A stretch of 64,000 bases of DNA from Jaltomata sinuosa (GCA_003996215.1 QJPP01007518.1:858926-922925), one strand, 5' to 3'. Counted from the stretch's first letter, positions 1-12,433 are shown. Translations and numbers: made by a program. The notes: a model not told the origin generated them from the sequence alone.

Positions 1-594
1 GGATGAGGAGGAGGAACATGAAGACGAGAACGAGGAGGGAACACGAGGACGAGGAACACGAGGATGAGGAGGAGGAACATGAAGACGAGAACGAGGAGGT
101 AACACGAGGACGAGGAACACGAGGAGGAGGAGGAGGAGGAAGAAGAGGAGGGGAAGGAGAAGGAGGAGGAGGAGGAGGAGGAGGAGGAGGAGGAGGAGGA
201 GGAGGAGGAGGAGGAGGAGGAGGAAGAGGAAGAGGAAGAGGAGGAGGAGGATGAGGAGGAAAAGGGGAAGGAGGAGGAAGAGGAAGAGGAGGAGGAGGAT
301 GAGGAGGAGCAGGAGGAGGAGGAGGAGGAGAAGAAGGAGGATAAGAAGAAAAAGAAGAAGAAGAAGAAGAAGAAGGAGGAGGATAAGAAGAAGGATAAGA
401 AGGAGGAGAAGAAGAAGAAGAAGAAGGATAAGAAGAAGGAGGAGGAGGAGAAGGAGGAGGAGGAGGAGAAGAAGAAAAAAAAGAAGAAGGAGGAGAAGGA
501 GGAGAAGAAGAAGAAGAAGGAGGAGGAGGAGGAGAAGAAAAAGGAGAAAAAGGAGGAGGAGGAGGAGGAGAAGGAGAAGAAGAAGAAAGAGAAA
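1..594. repeat. Purine-rich (GGA/GAA)n microsatellite
   Basis: The first ~590 bases contain almost only G and A on the plus strand, grading from GGA-rich to GAA/AAG-rich triplets with many irregular steps. The long Arg/Gly/Glu open frames here are low-complexity by-products and not genes. The composition resembles the 1.4-kb GGA tract at 52058-53451. Confidence 0.95.
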
Positions 595-748
595 TTTTGG
601 CCGAAATATGAGCGGAGGCAGGAGATCTGGTATAGTCTCGCCGGAGAAGGAGATCGGAGTAGTACAAATTGCTCATGAAAGAGATCATATTCTAGCAAAG
701 TCTCACCAGAGAAAAAGACTGGAGCGTGGTGCGTTGTCCGGTGAGTCT

Positions 749-1828
749 TTAGAGAGAAATAGATGAAAATCTACAGTCGATTTTGCCAAAAAAAGTGATC
801 GGCGGTGAGTCGCTACTCTGTAGATAAATTTTTGCTCTACAGATTAATTGGCATGTAAATCCAGCAATAATCATGTTGACTGTATCCTTTTCAGAATTCT
901 TGTTGGCCTTGCAAATCGTACTATACATAAGAATTCTATGAGCCAGAGTATAAATTTGTCTATCAGTAAAACCATCAATATTCCATTCATAAATTTCTGT
1001 CCCACTAAAACTATTAGAGACGTAATATTCTTGCTCTTCAAGAAGAATATCTTGAGGAGTCGGCCTAGTATAGTAATACATCCTTTGGACTAGTTTTCTA
1101 GCATGTTTATCTGAGATTTTATTAATCTCATCCAGAATATTATTTCTATCAGTGGCCTCACTTTCACTTAGTTGGATGGGATTAATATTTGACCCCTGAA
1201 ACCTTTCTTGAAGCAATCTTTCAATATTATCAAGCTTTGATAATTTAAAGTCCTTAATTTCTGGAGGGGGTTGGATAGTAGGAGTAGCCTTCTCCTTTCC
1301 TTTATCAAGGATTTTGGACTTCTCTAATTCAGAATATAAATGACTAATTTTATCATGTAAGGAAAGAGTATGTTCTCCTAAAATACTCACATATACATTC
1401 GTGTAATTGTTTTGTCTTATTAAAATTTTAACATGCTTAGAAGTAATAAGAGCAGTGTCATTATCATCAAACAGCTCTGCAAATGCAGTAAAATATACAG
1501 TTTTATTATCTTTTTCAATTTGAATAGATTGTTGAGGAGGTAGGAGAGATTTTGTAATTGTACCGTCAGATAATTTATAATCTTGTTCCAACATAGAAAT
1601 ATAGTTATAAACATATTTCGTCATAAACCATGGTACAAAAGCTATAACTTTATTTGCTTTAGAAAGCTCATTATAAAAATCTTCTTGAAAGAATGTTTGT
1701 TGATTATTATTAAAAAATTTGAAAAATCATTTTCTAAATGATTCTCATTTGAGCTGAAAAAATTCATTTAAAATTTTCATTCTTACCGGAGACCCCGTTC
1801 TAAAATCAATAAGTTCTGATCTATCCAT
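749..1828 (-). pseudogene. Caulimovirid capsid/gag-like ORF, broken
   Basis: The minus-strand frame starts with ATG at 1828-1826, which overlaps the stop of the upstream movement-protein frame (ATGGATAG). It is then broken by a stop and frameshift within about 100 bases, and reopens as a long frame from 1624 to 749. That frame holds a charged region followed by a block with the motif YEWNIDGF and, about 45 residues later, IIAGFTCQL. This block is characteristic of plant pararetrovirus and related endogenous capsid regions. Similarity appears to end near 846, and the last ~30 codons are flanking DNA. The zinc knuckle expected downstream in a complete capsid is not present on this strand. The family identification is from motif recognition. 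Confidence 0.75.
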
Positions 1829-2520
1829 GTAAACTATTTGGAAAGTCCATTTCAGACAAAGTAGAGTCCATATCAGGGGTAACTATATGATTTTCAATTT
1901 TGATATTATCAACTCTTTTTCCTTCTCTCATATAAGAGGTGGATACTCTAGAATTATCTTCTTCTCTAATCTGAGAAGTAGACGCTCTAGAAGGCATATC
2001 AACAATATAATCAACAGGAGATATATAAGATGAGTTAGATCTAAGCATTTTAGAAGGAAAACCTATATTATCAGCATAACTCATTAATAAATTTTGGTCA
2101 GTGAATTTGATTCTCACTGTCCCATCAGGAGTTTGCTCAATGTCAGAAATATCAGGATTTATATTATTTTTGGGTGGGACTGCCTCTTCGATCACCCATT
2201 CTTTAGGAAAATCAATTTCATCCCATTTAATAAGTCTTCTAGTTATAACTTTAGACTTACTAATATTTGTTTCTATAAGAATCGTTTCATTTTTAAAATC
2301 CATAATTTTACACATAGGGTTCAAAGTGTATAATGGTTTATAGTAAATTCTATAACAAATACATATAACTTCAGTACCAGGCAAATAATCATAACCATGT
2401 TATTTTATACTTAATATTACAGTGTTTGGCGAATTTTCATCATTCAAAGAAATTTGTAAATTAGGATAGGCATTAAAATATACAGGGCCATAGGCCAAAC
2501 TTATTGGATCATATTCCCAC
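1821..2520 (-). pseudogene. Caulimovirid movement protein, N-terminally truncated
   Basis: The minus-strand reading from 2520 to 1821 resembles the C-terminal two thirds of a pararetrovirus movement protein. It has a GPVYFNAYPNLQISL-type beta-rich block, then a W-D-E-I-D-FP segment and a low-complexity Ser/Arg tail. An in-frame TAA at about 2401-2403 interrupts it. The upstream part is absent because the inversion junction lies at about 2520. The stop codon overlaps the ATG of the capsid-like frame, which preserves the compact viral gene order. In an intact virus this protein mediates cell-to-cell movement; here it cannot be made whole. Confidence 0.7.
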
Positions 2521-3590
2521 TACAATTCAAGACTTAATTGAGGAGATTAATAATCTCAAAAAAGAAATATCTTCTCTGAAAAAATCATAATATGATTCTT
2601 GAAGAAAGAATTAGTTGTATAAAAAATAAAGACAATGAGAAACAGGTTATGGTTGAAAATAATCTCCCTGATATTCCTGAAGGTAATCTTCCTGATATCC
2701 CTAATGAGTTTACAAATAATAAGAATTTATTTTTAGAAACTATCGAGCTAAATACAGCTCATAAACCTTTGACAAAAATAACTCTTTTTATTGATTATAA
2801 CTTAAAAAAAGATTTTATTGCTCTTATTGATAGCGGAGCTGATTTAAATTGTATTCAAGAAGGAATTAATTCCGTCAAAATATTTTAAGAAAACTACACA
2901 TAGTCTTCAAAATGCTAGCGGTCATAAAATGGATATTGAATATAAAATTCCTAAAACATATATATGTACAAATAATATATGTATGCCTCAAAGTTTTGTT
3001 TTAGTAAAAAATATTTCTAACGAAATCATTTTATGAATGCCTTTTTTCTGGCATATTTATCCCATAACTCTCTGGGATGAGACTGGAATAACGGGTACTT
3101 TTGAAGAAAGAAAAATAAGAATAGATTTTATATCGCAACCATTCTCAAAATTCGTTAATGAAGTTAAAGATATGATTTTCTTAAAAAATAAACAAATCAA
3201 TTTTCTTAAAAGTGAGATTTATAGTCTTACCATAGAAGAGACTTTACAAAATCCTAAAATCCAAGGAAAGATTGAGATTTTAAAAAATCAATTCTCCCTA
3301 CAGATATGTGGAGATCACCCAAATGTATTTTGGGAAAGGAAAAACATGTGGTAAGTCTTCCTTATGAGGAAGAATTTTCTGAAGATAATATTCCCACTAA
3401 GGCAAGACTTTGCCAAATGAATTCAAAATATTTAAATTTATGTAAAAGAGAGATTGATACTCTTCTTCAAAAGGGATTAATAAGGCCCTCAAAATCTACA
3501 TGGTCTTGCACTGCTTTCTATGTTAATAAGCAAGCAGAGCAAGAAAGAGGGGTACCTAGACTTGTCATAAATTATAAATCCTAATTTTAA
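2521..3590 (+). pseudogene. Caulimovirid protease and N-terminal reverse transcriptase, broken
   Basis: A short coiled-coil-like tail (about 2522-2588) ends in a stop. A frame from 2592 follows and carries the retropepsin motif ALIDSGADLNCI, with the catalytic D-S-G-A. A frameshift near 2880 and a TGA at about 3034 break the protease/linker. The reading then continues through 3306-3584 into the start of an RT, with LLQKGLIRPSKS and RLVINY blocks. A 1-base shift just after that block ends the frame, and nothing of the catalytic palm (YXDD) or RNase H follows. It lies opposite in strand to the movement and capsid regions. Confidence 0.8.
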
Positions 3591-5659
3591 CTTTATAAAA
3601 GTTAATGTCTTGTCCAATTAAGGTATTTTTCTTTCATCTTTTATTATTTAAAACCGTTTTAAAAGATTTTATAGCCTAAATGATAGGCTAAGTAACTCGT
3701 GTTGGATTAACAACAACTTCAACTATTAAGACATGGTGAGAAAAAGACTGTTCCGATGTCTCTAAGGTCGAGGTAGTATAGTCCAGGGATAGAAAGAACT
3801 TGGCTTAGTCCGGTGTTCCTGGTAAGGCCCATGTCAGCCATATGGAGGTTATTATTTGAACTAGGTTGGAACCGTAAAAGTTCTTTTTATCCTTAGATTA
3901 TATGAATCGTAAACGAACCTGTAGTTACATCGAAGCGATCCTGCCAAACTGTTGGTATTTTGAAATTGAATTAAAGAGTGCAATTATTTAGTGGAATAAT
4001 TCAGAATTTATCAATTTATAATAGGAAATCTCATTAATTAATTCGGTGGATTGTTGTGTCTGAATAATTAGAATTTAACTGAAACTAATTTTCTTGGAGA
4101 AAATGAAGACCTAACATTTACTTAGCATGCATGGAACACGTTTAATAAACCTAAAACAATGTGTAAAACTAAAAGCGATTCTCTACCTATTTTGGGTAGG
4201 ATTTTAGATTGTCTCAGTGATAGCTATAAATAATGTCTTATTTCCTCCATTGAGAACACACAATTTTCTAGAGAGCAATACTTGTCCACGCGAGTATTAC
4301 ATCAATAACAATAATAATAACATATCAAATGTAATTTTATAAGTGGGATTTGGAGAAAGTGATGGGCAATGATAGACAGACCAAAGAATTACGCAGTCCT
4401 TGTGTGCTTGCTTTGTGCACGAACACAGCAGAATTCGAAGTTGGTCAGCAGCCCTATAACGGAGTTAGACCCAACCACACTCTCTTAGTATAAAGCGGAG
4501 CAGGACCGTTGGCCTGATCTGAATCCCTACCCAACCGTCCTGGCGTATGTTTCCGAATCAACTGCATCGTAAGCTGCTATAACTCTTGCTAACTACCTTG
4601 GAAATGAAAAAGAAACCCTATCCTCAACCCTTCCAATCCTTAGTTCATGGTGGCAACTTCACCCGTGCATCCTTTGGTTGTGCGGAACCTTACTTTTACC
4701 TTGTGAAGGTGATGAGGCAAAACACAGTGTAAACTGAGAGCTTCGCTAGCCAAAGATAGTATAGTTTTATGGATCGTCTCCGTAGAAATTGGTACGAATA
4801 GTGAATCAAATTAAATAAATCTTGCTACATATTATTCAGGGAATTAAAACTTGATTGATTGTGGTCAGAAACCACGATTTTTGACTAGTAATGTAGATTA
4901 AATCAGTTGATCAAAGGAGCAACGGTTTTTATCAATGTGAAAAGTTAGGAAAATAGACAAGACATGTGTAAGACAATTATAAGGAATCTAAATCTGTTTG
5001 AAATTCACTTCTACTATTCTATTGATTCTCACGAATTCAATAGTTAATTAGATTATTCTTGAAGTTTAGATTCCTCTTTCGATTAAATCATAACTCTATT
5101 AAATAAATTAATAAAAGCCTGGTAAAATATATGTAAGAACTCTACAATGGTTTAGTCTTGAGGAAAGGGTCTTTCGAATATTTTCCTCCTTGGTTCAATC
5201 GATAAATTCGACAAGCTCTTCAAATTTTTTAGACGAATTACATATTAAGACCAAAAAAGATATTGCTGAAATGTTCACTAATATATTGCTCTTTCGATTA
5301 AATAAAATGGTGAGCAAATCTGCAATTCAATTCACATCTCTATTAATGAATTCTAGCATGAAAACAAGAGTTAAAATTCACAATAAATCATCAAAACACC
5401 ATGTCCATCAATTCCCTATAAAAAGTCTATTCCATGAAAGAGGAGAAGTTCGCAAAAAAATTGTATGCCCTACTTTGTGCGACGCACAGCTAGGAGGTTT
5501 GTTGCTGCGCGATCACAGCTTCGGGTTGCGAAATCGCACAACTCTCTTTCCAATTGGTGCATTTTCCTCCCCTTTTTGATTCGTAGGCTCTCCCATTGGA
5601 CCTTTCTTCACCAGAATACATTCAACAAAGAAATTAGAAATACCTGCACATAGAAGGGT
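3591..5659. other. Intergenic stretch, no supported gene
   Basis: I see no convincing gene. The 129-codon frame at 5190-5579 has no recognisable motif, and its reading is broken on both sides. The stretch 3700-4900 has a less AT-rich, anciently coding-like texture with many stops, so it may be an unidentified decayed retroelement. Confidence 0.5.
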
Positions 5660-6312
5660 CGACCTCAATCTGAGCATATCCTTTGCACAGGTCCGAACCA
5701 TCTTAGTCTCATTTCCATCATCTTATCAACAATGGAGGTCACTTCCACCTTGTACCGAAGATTTTCGTTCTTAGTTCTATCATCCTAGATGCCACCGTTT
5801 CCGTTATGTTCATCTTCTGGACGTGCGAGTTTTTGACAGGCCATCATTTTTCCCCATACATGATACAACATAACTGGTCTAACAACCACTTTATAGAACT
5901 TACCTTAAAGTCTTGGTGGCAAATTCTTATTACACCATACAACGGATACGAGCCTCCATTTCATCTATCCTGCACGATGAGTTGACATCATCGTCAATCT
6001 CACCATTTCCTTAGATTATTGATCCGAGAAACTTGAAACTTCCTCTCTTGTGGATGACTTGAGTATTTATCCTCACTTTCACATCTGCATCTCAGTTACA
6101 TCCTAAACGTGCACTCCAAATACTCTGTCTTAGTCCTACTCAACTTGAATCCTTTAGACTCTAGGATTTGTCTCCAAACCTCCAATCTATCGTTAACTCT
6201 GCCTTGTGTCTCATCAAGCAATACTATGTCAATTGTAAATAGCATACACTATGATACCTCCCTTTAGATATACCACGTCAGTTCATCCATCACCAAAGCA
6301 AATAAAAAATAA
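5660..6312 (-). pseudogene. LINE (non-LTR) reverse transcriptase C-terminal remnant
   Basis: Read on the minus strand, the segment gives a chain of blocks typical of plant LINE RTs. They are a LFF-C-FGD-style palm helix at about 6290, a motif C region that should read FADDIVL but reads FTIDIVL at about 6215-6235, then DETQGRVNDRLEVWRQ, SKGFKLSRTKTEYLEC, and near the 5' edge KMMEMRLRWFGPVQR. Several stops and frame shifts interrupt it, and the catalytic double Asp is lost, so it is dead. The upstream endonuclease domain is missing, which fits either 5' truncation at insertion or later loss. Confidence 0.85.
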
Positions 6313-7079
6313 ATACATGAGTATTACATAATCCAATAATTATTCGGATAACATAACAAAGGACTGTAGAACTATAGGGCCATCTTCTGGACAATCTTTG
6401 TTCACAATTGAAGAGGTATTTCAATTTATGTTTTATGTACAGTATCTTAAATTTGGTCAAACCCCATTAATAAATTTAAACATCAATTAAAAGGCACAAC
6501 TGCTTTTTACTTTTCTAAATCCATTTTGATTTCAATTAGGGGTCAAATGGGTGGGTTGGGCTGAAATTGAAATGAGGTGTGGCTTGCAACAGAGAAAGGT
6601 ATACTCTGAAGAGACTTTTCTGTCTTATGTTGTGCTCGGTGCGCCAGAAGCAGAGCCTCATATTTCTTCTAGAGAATTTCCTAATTGTTCCAGAGCAACT
6701 AGAAAGAGATTTCTTTAACCAGAAAGAATTCAGTTCAGATGTAGCATGCCTATCCAGAAGTTTTCACTGGGCTAAATTAAAAATCGAAATAAATAATGAC
6801 CCATAATACTACTACAAAGTGGATTCTCACTCTACTGAATCGAAAGAATGAATCTCGTGTTAGAACAAACAAATTCAATACAAATAAAGAATAGGAACAG
6901 GTACCTTTCCCTAGCGCAAGGCATCCCCAAGATTATTTGGAAAAAAAGATGCATATATCTGCAGAACAGTATAATTCAAAATCCCTGATAACTAAAGGTT
7001 CATTAAGATTCTGAACCAACAATGTTAAGGCGCTGGCAGTTGGACGTTGAACTGAAGATGTTGTATGTTACTTCATAAA
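6313..7079. other. Intergenic, nothing recognised
   Basis: No gene, RNA or clear repeat is seen. The 75-codon frame at 6579-6806 has some retroelement-like residue runs but too little to name. Confidence 0.5.
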
Positions 7080-7899
7080 CCGATAGAGAAGACGAGGGCC
7101 ATGCTCCAGAAACTATCCATAGTGCAGGTCGAGTACAACATTAGAGAAGCATCACTTGACTGGTCTTCTTCGTTTGATCGAAGGGATTGATAGCAGACTG
7201 AAACGAGTACGATAGGGCGTCATCTGTCAGCGCCCAACAGTCCTTTGTGAATCAGTCCCTTTCCTATTCATCAATCAATAGGTGGAGGCTGCTGGTTCGA
7301 TACTCCGATGCTGTCAGTTTCACCAATGCCTGATCATAATCCCTGAAAGTACTCAACTCGGTTTGGATGGTGGTTAAATCCTAGAATGTAGCTCCAGCTC
7401 CGCGAGCAACACATGTGTATCCATTGTAATTGCCTTTAAAGTGCTTCTCACTGTTTATTGAGAATAAACAGAGGGGTATATTTATATTCTGCATTAGCCA
7501 AAATCATTTGAAAGGACATGTAATGTAAGCCTTTTTTTGAGGATCATAGATGCCAAGATGTGCAATTTCATTAAAATGCTAGGCAGAACATATGCTCTTT
7601 TAGAGAAATATTTTGATAATAATTTTTCCATACGCTCTTTTAGATAATTTTCAATATTAAGAAACTGCAACGTACAATACTTTTTATCCAGTTTATAATT
7701 ATGTAGATTATTTTAAAAAGATTAAAAGATCACTATTCGAGTTAAGACTGATAATTAGAAGGTTTTATCACGCCTAAAACGGAGGGATTTATTCTTATGC
7801 TACTGAAACACAGTCGACTAACACGCCTAATTTCAAGAATGGCATCACAAAACCTTCTCATTCCCTTCTCCTTCTTTCCTCCTTTGTTTTCCTTATTTT

Positions 7900-8003
7900 C
7901 TCTACCTCCCAAGGTAGGGCTAAGTTCTGCGTACACACTACCCTCCCTAGACCCCACTTGTGGGATTACACTGGGTATGTTGTTGTTGTTGTTGTTTTTC
8001 AGT
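7900..8003 (+). mobile_element. TS-type SINE 3' part with (TTG)n tail
   Basis: The CCCCACTTGTGGGATTACAC block is followed by GGGTATG and a (TTG)n run, the hallmark 3' end of the Solanaceae TS SINE. It lies inside the PAP pseudogene, between the exon 12 and exon 11 remnants. The 5' part is not recognisable. Confidence 0.85.
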
Positions 8004-8275
8004 TTTGCTTTTTTTTTCTCTTTGGGCTTTATTGATAAGCAGCCTTCTCTCCTAATATGAATTAACCAGAATAGACCAGTTTTCTTTCCCCAGTAAATGA
8101 CTGAAAAATCATATTAAAGCCCTTGAGATACCCGGTAAAAGAACTTGTCCAGAAAAGTAAAAGAAAATACCTGGTAATGGGATGTCCTTTCATAGGCACA
8201 TGGTCATCATACAGCTGCAAAAGCTTTTAAGGTTGCACTCCTCTTATGATCTACCGAAGATCCTACAACAGCATG

Positions 8276-8617
8276 AAGTTAGGGCCGGTTTGGACAATTT
8301 TTAGAAGTTTGCATCGACTAAAGCTACAATCCTAAGCTCGTCGGGGTCAGGCCAATTTCTGGAAAAAGTTTTTTGGCGATTTTTTTGGAGAAAGTTATAC
8401 AAACGACAAACAGTATAGATAGTTGTAGTTTTTGTTTTCAAAATTTTGAGTGTGTTTTTAAAGTGAAAATTTGTTGGTTTGAAAAAACAAACTCAAGGCA
8501 CTTCTCCACCCAAAGAATTTTAGAATAATTCTTTTAGAAACTTTCTGAAAAAACTTTAACAGAACCAAGTCTTTTGAAGATCTTTTAATAAAATCCTCAC
8601 GTCCAGACACCTCAAAG
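8276..8617. mobile_element. Insertion splitting PAP pseudogene exon 11 (probable MITE)
   Basis: About 340 bases interrupt the exon 11 remnant. The left edge reads AGGGCCGGTTTGGACA and the right edge has GTCCAGACACCTC, which could be weak inverted termini. No clean target duplication was found. The family is not assigned. Confidence 0.45.
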
Positions 8618-11059
8618 TTCAGGGAAAATCACCATAGCTGCTTGCCTGTTCGCAAGTGATGGATCCCAGATAGTTTTGAATGAAGTTATATAGCTCTATT
8701 GTGGTGTTCACTCCATCAAATCATGTTCAATGTTATAAATCAGCTATACACAACTGGCACATGCCATAATCAGTATTACACCTCAGAGATTCAGATATGA
8801 TATATGAACCTATGAAAGAAAGGGAATTTTACATTAAGCAGAGATCAGAACTTCCATCCTCCAGCTCACTCTCTTTCTTTTTTAAGGGAATATATTTCTT
8901 CCTAAACCTGCACAGTTGCTAAGGGGAAAATGGAACTAAATAGTAAATACTACTTATGTTTTTATTTACTCTAAAAACTAAATTGTATCAAATAGCTAAA
9001 GTATAACTACCTTGAAGCAACCAGTTCAAACTGAGAAGCAAAATTTGATCCCATTGTGGCAGTATATACTTTGGTGTGGCAAATGAAACACTGGAATATT
9101 GTCCTGCAGTTCAAAAAGTAGAAGCCAGTCATTACTATATTGGCCATGAGAAGACTACTAGGCTTCAGAATGCCTGACCATGTCAAATTTAGGAAGTTCA
9201 CTAAGGAAAAGGAGAAGAATGCTGAAAGTTGGGGAATTGAAGGAAAACAGTGTTAAACTTTCTTATTATTTTGGGAGGAATTTTGTCAACAAAAAAGAAA
9301 AGAAACTACTACTCTGAATGAAAGACTAAACAGCTCCAGATTACGCGGCCTAATATCCAACTAAAGCCCATAGCTATTAGATGTCCCTTTAATACCATCT
9401 TACCATATAACATGTTGATCAGCTGCCTTGCAGGCAATGACTATGGTTAGGGTCAACTTGAAAGATCAATCATATCAGCACACGTGATAATTTGGTGTAA
9501 TTCTACAATATCACCGGGTCCAACTTCTTGGCGGTATGCCTAACATTGTTAATCTTCCACTTACTAGTTCTTCCCAGTATCAGCATGATATTTACATGTA
9601 ACTAGTACGCATGTTTTGGTTTCGATTTCTGTGTTGTCAAGTATTTCAAGTGTTTTAACTGGCACCACAACATCCTAGTGGGATCACTCACCTCACTAGC
9701 ACAAAGATCAAATTAAGAGGTTTTCTAAAGATTCATTTGGCTTCCAAAAAACTTATGCACTTCTCTCTCAGACCCTGCATATACATTCCCCTACTAAATT
9801 TTTTTGCATACTGAATATGATAAGCAAAAACCAGAAATCGCATCATCAAAATGAATAACCGTGAATGCTGATGGCCAATTTGTTGCTTAGCATTCTGATG
9901 GTTGAATAAACTATAATTAAACGTTCATAATACTACAAGGAACAGAAGTAAAGAGTTGTTCAGAACTATGAAAGTACTAAAACCCTATGTTGTTGTTTTG
10001 GTTAATTAAAAGAGGCTGACAGATCAGGCTATGAGACCCTCTTCCACTGCCCTAGAAAACCATAAGGTGCCCATCTCATCACAACATTACTTCAAACCTA
10101 TGTTCTTACTAGTCCACTTTATACATTTTTAAACAGGTTAGCACTCTATCACTATATCACTTCATCAAGCTCATTGCTCTTTATTAACACATTTCCATTC
10201 TTTACCCACTAAAAAAACCCAAATATAAAAGAGTCCGACATACCACACATGATGTGGTACGAATATAAGATATCGGTAGTATAAAAGAGGTACAGTCAAA
10301 TGACAGCAAATCAGCAATTATCCCATGTACTTTTAGGAATCCAAAGCAAGTAATCATACCTAGACACTAACCATTTCGCATTGTTTCATCAAGGCCCATG
10401 TATAGTTTAGGCAACAGCCGGCTTGACTTTGCTCTTGTTGTCCTCCCTTTGGACCCAATTCCACAGAAGGTCTACTTTATTGAGTCAGTTCCAGTATACC
10501 ATGTTACTAAGTTCAAAGTGTTGCTTCTTCATCTTCTCATCAATCGCTGCCTCTTCTTAGTAAAAGAAACTATTTTATGCAACCTTATGTTTTTAGTTGG
10601 CACTAATCACTCAAACCATGTATATAAGGGGTATGTAAAGCACATGTTTTTTATAATTGTGGTGCTCGGGCCTAATAAAGAAATGGATTTTGGGCCTAAC
10701 TTAACCCTAAAAGTTAGCTCATGAGGGGAGGATTGCCCAATTACAGGACCTAAAGATTATCTCATAGCAGAATAACTTCCACAAGTCATGGACCCAGTTC
10801 AGAGGGTCCAAGAGAGTTGATTGTGCAACCTCTAAAAGACGCCCACCCTACCCTTTACCAGACTCAGTGGATCCCAACTCTACAGTTGCCAATACAGATC
10901 AGGAAACACAGGGGATCCCCTCTTCAGACAACACATGAAGGAATAGGAACTTGGTTAACTCTTTGATCTTCTCAAGTTGCTAGAAAGCTTCCAAATGAAC
11001 ACACAAGATCAAGACAGTCTAAGGTAGGACAGCCTCAATAGAATTTATTATTCAGTGAA

Positions 11060-11640
11060 GGCAGGATACAAGAAATTGTGCGCACTTAATGAAGTAATTG
11101 AGTTTTGGCCATGGAAGCCAGAACTTCCTAGAAAGGTCATGTGCTTCACACGGATAGAACTTAAAGGTGCTATTTGACTCAAGACAATCTATGTAGAAGG
11201 AATTTTCAGCTGGTGAATAGATTTTACATGTGTCCGGACAGCTCAGAATCTAAACCATCTATATTTGCACTGTAGAGTGGCTGCTGAATTGTGGCACATA
11301 TTCCTTTCTGATTTAGTTGGACAACCCCTCAAGGTATGAAAGAAGCAATTGAAAGTTGGAGCTACTGGGAAGTTGACAAAACCATCAAGAAGATCAGGCA
11401 GATGATCCCAGCATGTGTATTTTGGTGTATTTGGACAGAAACGAATTGTAAATGCTTTGATGGAATTTCAACTCCCAATAGTTCCCTGAAAGCCAAATGT
11501 CTTAGGAATCTTTATAGTTGGAGCAATCTTTCCCCCGTAAATGATATTATCCTATTTCTAGATTTTATTAGCTCTCTAACTTTGGCATGATAGCCAACCT
11601 TTAGATTATTTGGTTCTATTGGTTAGCTCCCTGACTGGAA
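11060..11640 (+). pseudogene. LINE C-terminal zf-RVT remnant
   Basis: Plus-strand translation gives pieces of the zinc-binding region that ends many plant LINE reverse transcriptases. They are WPWKPELPRKVMCF, then a His/Cys-rich NHLYLHCRVAAELWHIF, then PACVFWCIWTETNCKCF with a Trp-rich tail and a final SL-rich stretch ending in TGA at about 11588. Stops occur between the pieces, so the open part is only the last ~84 codons (11336-11590). The RT and endonuclease are absent. It probably represents a different LINE copy from the minus-strand one at 5660-6312. Confidence 0.75.
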
Positions 11641-12433
11641 ATGTATTTTGTTCGTAATTGGAGCTAGCCAACCTCTTTTGTACTATTTCGCATCTTCTTG
11701 ATGCCAGATATATAACACCTATCATCATCAAAAAAAAGAGTTGACTGTGTGGAGGTTAACTTTGAGGCACTGCTAAGCAACTACCTCGATCAGACTCGTT
11801 CCATTATCAATGCCCTACATGGCATAGCTTTGACTTGAAGCTCAATCATCTACTCAGTATCATCTACTCATTACCAAGTATGGAGACAAGTGAAAGATAA
11901 ATAATAAATCAACTACATCCTACTGCAAATTATATACTACTAGCTGCAGTGCTTGTTGACAGATGATAACAAAGGAACTGCTACATACCCTTGACACCCA
12001 AATACACCAAGAAATCTGAATGCAAGAAAAATGGAAATTTCAAAGAAACAACTCACTTCCTTCAAACGCGGAAACTTAATGCCTGAGCTGGAAAAAGTGA
12101 AAGAAATACAAATGCAAACATATAAAGGAATACATCTACCAGAAGATGTTTCTATATAAGCAGGAATCATGAAAAGTGGAAGATGAAACTTACCATACAA
12201 ATTAGGTTGCCATTGTACTTCCAAACATCTTTCAGTCCCCATTGGACTTTCCGGAAAGAGTAAAATCTTATTTCTGGAGAAATTACAAATTATCTTCGCT
12301 GTGGAGGCTCATAATCCAATGAACTTATAGTCCATCACTTCTGCTTCAACAAAAAGAGAATGGAGCTTTGTGGATTATGGAGGTGCTGCAAAATCAGCTA
12401 AACCATTGAGCAGAATTAAATGTTTTTGTACTT
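11641..12433. other. Intergenic / 3' flank of the PPR gene
   Basis: No coding region is supported. The minus-strand 100-codon frame at 11940-12242 lacks motifs and may fall in 3' untranslated or intronic sequence of the PPR transcript. The end of the LINE 3' region may extend to about 11735, where an A-rich run occurs. Confidence 0.45.

Larger units (their letters stand above)
846..3590. mobile_element. Endogenous caulimovirid (pararetrovirus) fragment, internally inverted
   Basis: Two blocks of a plant pararetrovirus lie head to head. Movement-protein and capsid-like regions run on the minus strand (2520 to about 846). The protease and the start of reverse transcriptase run on the plus strand (2521-3590). 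In free caulimovirids these regions follow one another on one strand, so an inversion junction lies close to 2520. Both outer ends are truncated, and the RT stops after its first conserved block. No LTRs or target duplications are visible, as expected for this group. Several stops and frameshifts show that it is an inert genomic relic. A Solendovirus-like (tobacco vein clearing type) source would fit a Solanaceae host, but I have not shown the genus. Confidence 0.85.
7080..10515 (-). pseudogene. Decayed purple acid phosphatase copy (tandem duplicate of the PAP gene at 16277-21084)
   Basis: Pieces matching exons of the intact PAP downstream occur in the same strand and order. 7080-7470 matches the last exon (TCTMDS near the end against ACTVDS in the intact gene). 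8168-8275 and 8618-8790 match the two ends of exon 11, split by an inserted element. 9005-9200 matches exon 9 (the QWDQF region). 10405-10515 matches exon 6 (the VEWGPQ region). I found no exon 10 piece between 8790 and 9005. All pieces carry stops, indels and many substitutions, so this is an old duplicate, now a pseudogene. It was recognised by base-by-base comparison with the intact copy, not by a search. Confidence 0.8.

Noticed and set aside
3..766. Long Arg/Gly/Glu-rich open frames at the window start
   Set aside because: Produced by the purine triplet repeat; there is no start context, domain or complexity.
5190..5579. 129-codon plus-strand frame
   Set aside because: No recognisable motif, low-information composition, next to a LINE fragment; not supported as a gene.
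11940..12242. 100-codon minus-strand frame downstream of the PPR gene
   Set aside because: No domain and no splice or neighbour support; likely untranslated or intergenic.
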